Of a DNA stretch of 5,774 nt, positions 4,528 to 5,774 are shown piece by piece. A model generated the notes under the pieces. It saw only the letters and a list, made by a program, of their open reading frames with translations, was not told the origin of the DNA and searched no databases. A program made the position numbers and the translations under genes. This DNA comes from Marinilabiliales bacterium (GTDB lineage Bacteria; Bacteroidota; Bacteroidia; Bacteroidales; UBA12077): contig PKTC01000465.1 of NCBI GenBank assembly GCA_002869305.1, forward strand, positions 1 through 5,774. Direction: 5' to 3'. Every line of letters begins with the position of its first letter. Position 1 is the first letter of the stretch.

Positions 4528-5774
4528 CTAATTCCTAAATGTTATAGCAAATATGGTTTCTTTATAAGGTTCTGACTTAAAACTTAATTTAGCATTATTT
4601 AAAATTACAAACTGTTTTACTAAGCTAAGTCCAATTCCTGATCCTGTTTTTTTAGTACTAAAAAACGGAACAAAAATATCATCTTTAATGTCATTTGCTA
4701 TACCTTCTCCATTGTCAATAATCTCAATAATAATATTATCACTTACATTTTTATAAGCTTTTATCTCAATATTTTTTTCTTTATTATCTTTAAATGATTC
4801 AATACTATTTTTGATCAGATTTATCAGCACTTGCTCCAACATTGCTTTGTCTGCCGATACTTTTATATTTTTAGGATAAACTTCAACTTGAAAGCTGATT
4901 TTGTTCTTTTCTAAATCGTTTTTAAACAGCTTTCCTATACGATCCAATATACTTTTTAGTTCAAATTCTTCAAATACAGGCTTAGGCATTAAATGAACTT
5001 CTCTGTATTTCTTAATGAAATTAAGTAAACCTTGCGATCGGTCGTTAATAATTTCCAAACCGGAAATAGTATCATCAATATCACTATCTTTTATATCTTC
5101 CAGAGTGACTTTTTGATCCGATTTCTTAAATATTCTTTTTAAAGTTGTTGTTAATGACGTAATGGGCGAAACCGAATTCATTATTTCATGCGTTAAAACC
5201 CGAATGAGTTTTTCCCACGATCGCATTTCAGTTTCATTCATTTCTTCATTTATAACTTGAAAAGAGACTAACCTCATCTCCTGAGTATCTAATTTAAAAA
5301 TAGATCCTCGAACAGACAGAAAATGTTTTTCGTTGTTAACCTGAACAGTGAAAAGTTTAGGAATCTTTGGTAATAAATCAAGAAGAATGCCTGAAAAATT
5401 AGCATAAAAAGAATCCAGCTGTGCTATGTTTTTAATGCTTGTCTTTTGAAATAAATTTAATAGAGATTGATTGCAAAGCTCAATATCCCCGTTTCGATTA
5501 AATACAATTATAGCTGTGTCCAGATGGTCAATTACCGTTTTTAAATAGGCATATTGTTTTTCGTTTTCAATTCTTAGATCTTTCAAATCCTTTCCAATAG
5601 AATTTATAATAGCACCTAACTCATCATTTTTAGTATATCCTGATTCCGGAAATTGAAATGTTCCATCCTTATATAAAATGCTAGATAAAAAATGAGCAAG
5701 GTTTCTATTCGTTTGATTTAAATACCTAATTAATAATGTGATTTGTAGAATTAAAAAACTGCTAAAAATTAGTA
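4528..5774 (-). CDS. Membrane sensor histidine kinase, N-terminus outside the window
   Basis: The frame is open from the right edge to TAG 4530-4528 (414 complete codons visible), so the gene is partial and the TTG at 5586 is an internal codon. It autophosphorylates on His and passes the phosphate to a response regulator not in view. Numbering from the first complete codon (5772): a transmembrane helix ends at about 17 (LIFSSFLILQITLLIRYL); a HAMP-like linker follows to about 70; a PAS-like domain spans about 77-165 (TVIDHLDTAIIVFNRNGDI); the H-box LTHEIMNSVSPI has phospho-acceptor His195; the ATPase domain has the N-box NLIKNSIES (Asn322), G1 box DNGEGI (353-358), F-box FVPFFSTKK and G2 box GSGIGLSL (376-383). 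All catalytic motifs are intact. The HEIMNSVSP form resembles NtrY-like kinases that Bacteroidota pair with sigma-54-type regulators; the partner is inferred. Confidence 0.93.
   Translation of the reverse strand, partial: LIFSSFLILQITLLIRYLNQTNRNLAHFLSSILYKDGTFQFPESGYTKNDELGAIINSIGKDLKDLRIENEKQYAYLKTVIDHLDTAIIVFNRNGDIELCNQSLLNLFQKTSIKNIAQLDSFYANFSGILLDLLPKIPKLFTVQVNNEKHFLSVRGSIFKLDTQEMRLVSFQVINEEMNETEMRSWEKLIRVLTHEIMNSVSPITSLTTTLKRIFKKSDQKVTLEDIKDSDIDDTISGLEIINDRSQGLLNFIKKYREVHLMPKPVFEEFELKSILDRIGKLFKNDLEKNKISFQVEVYPKNIKVSADKAMLEQVLINLIKNSIESFKDNKEKNIEIKAYKNVSDNIIIEIIDNGEGIANDIKDDIFVPFFSTKKTGSGIGLSLVKQFVILNNAKLSFKSEPYKETIFAITFRN

Overview
The window is AT-rich and reads as a piece of a Bacteroidota chromosome, probably from a Bacteroidales/Marinilabiliales-like lineage. 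The signs are a short RsmI without the extra C-terminal domain, a DUF5362-like membrane protein, genes that mostly lack strong Shine-Dalgarno sites, a TAnnTTTG-type promoter element ahead of the helicase, and a histidine kinase with an HEIMNSVSPI-type H-box. The assignment is inferred from the sequence alone. No RNA gene, CRISPR array, insertion sequence or phage gene was seen.

Left part (1-1108, plus strand): the C-terminal part of a small acidic, unidentified protein is followed 7 nt later by rsmI, which encodes the 16S rRNA C1402 ribose methyltransferase. The two look co-transcribed. The first gene has an in-frame TAA at 31-33 with open reading on both sides, so it may be a broken longer gene.

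Middle (1109-3580, minus strand): a small acyl-carrier-protein-like gene converges on rsmI. It is preceded by a 286-bp intergenic stretch rich in signals: an 18-bp perfect operator-like palindrome, a diverged second copy, a half site next to a possible promoter, and a long inverted repeat. Next come an AT-rich terminator hairpin and a full-length DeaD/CsdA-type DEAD-box RNA helicase, with a clear ribosome binding site and a leader of roughly 85 nt.

Right part (3580-5774, minus strand): a three-helix DUF5362-like membrane protein is followed by a 480-bp stretch with no intact gene. On the minus strand this stretch decodes as one protein of about 145-150 residues, broken by three single-base losses, so it is a recent pseudogene or a misassembled gene. 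The window ends inside a membrane sensor histidine kinase that is complete at its C-terminus but runs off the right edge.

rsmI and the helicase both concern RNA or ribosome maturation, but they lie on opposite strands and show no shared control. The most noteworthy items are the multiply frameshifted gene at 4049-4495 and the operator-like array in front of the lone ACP-like gene.
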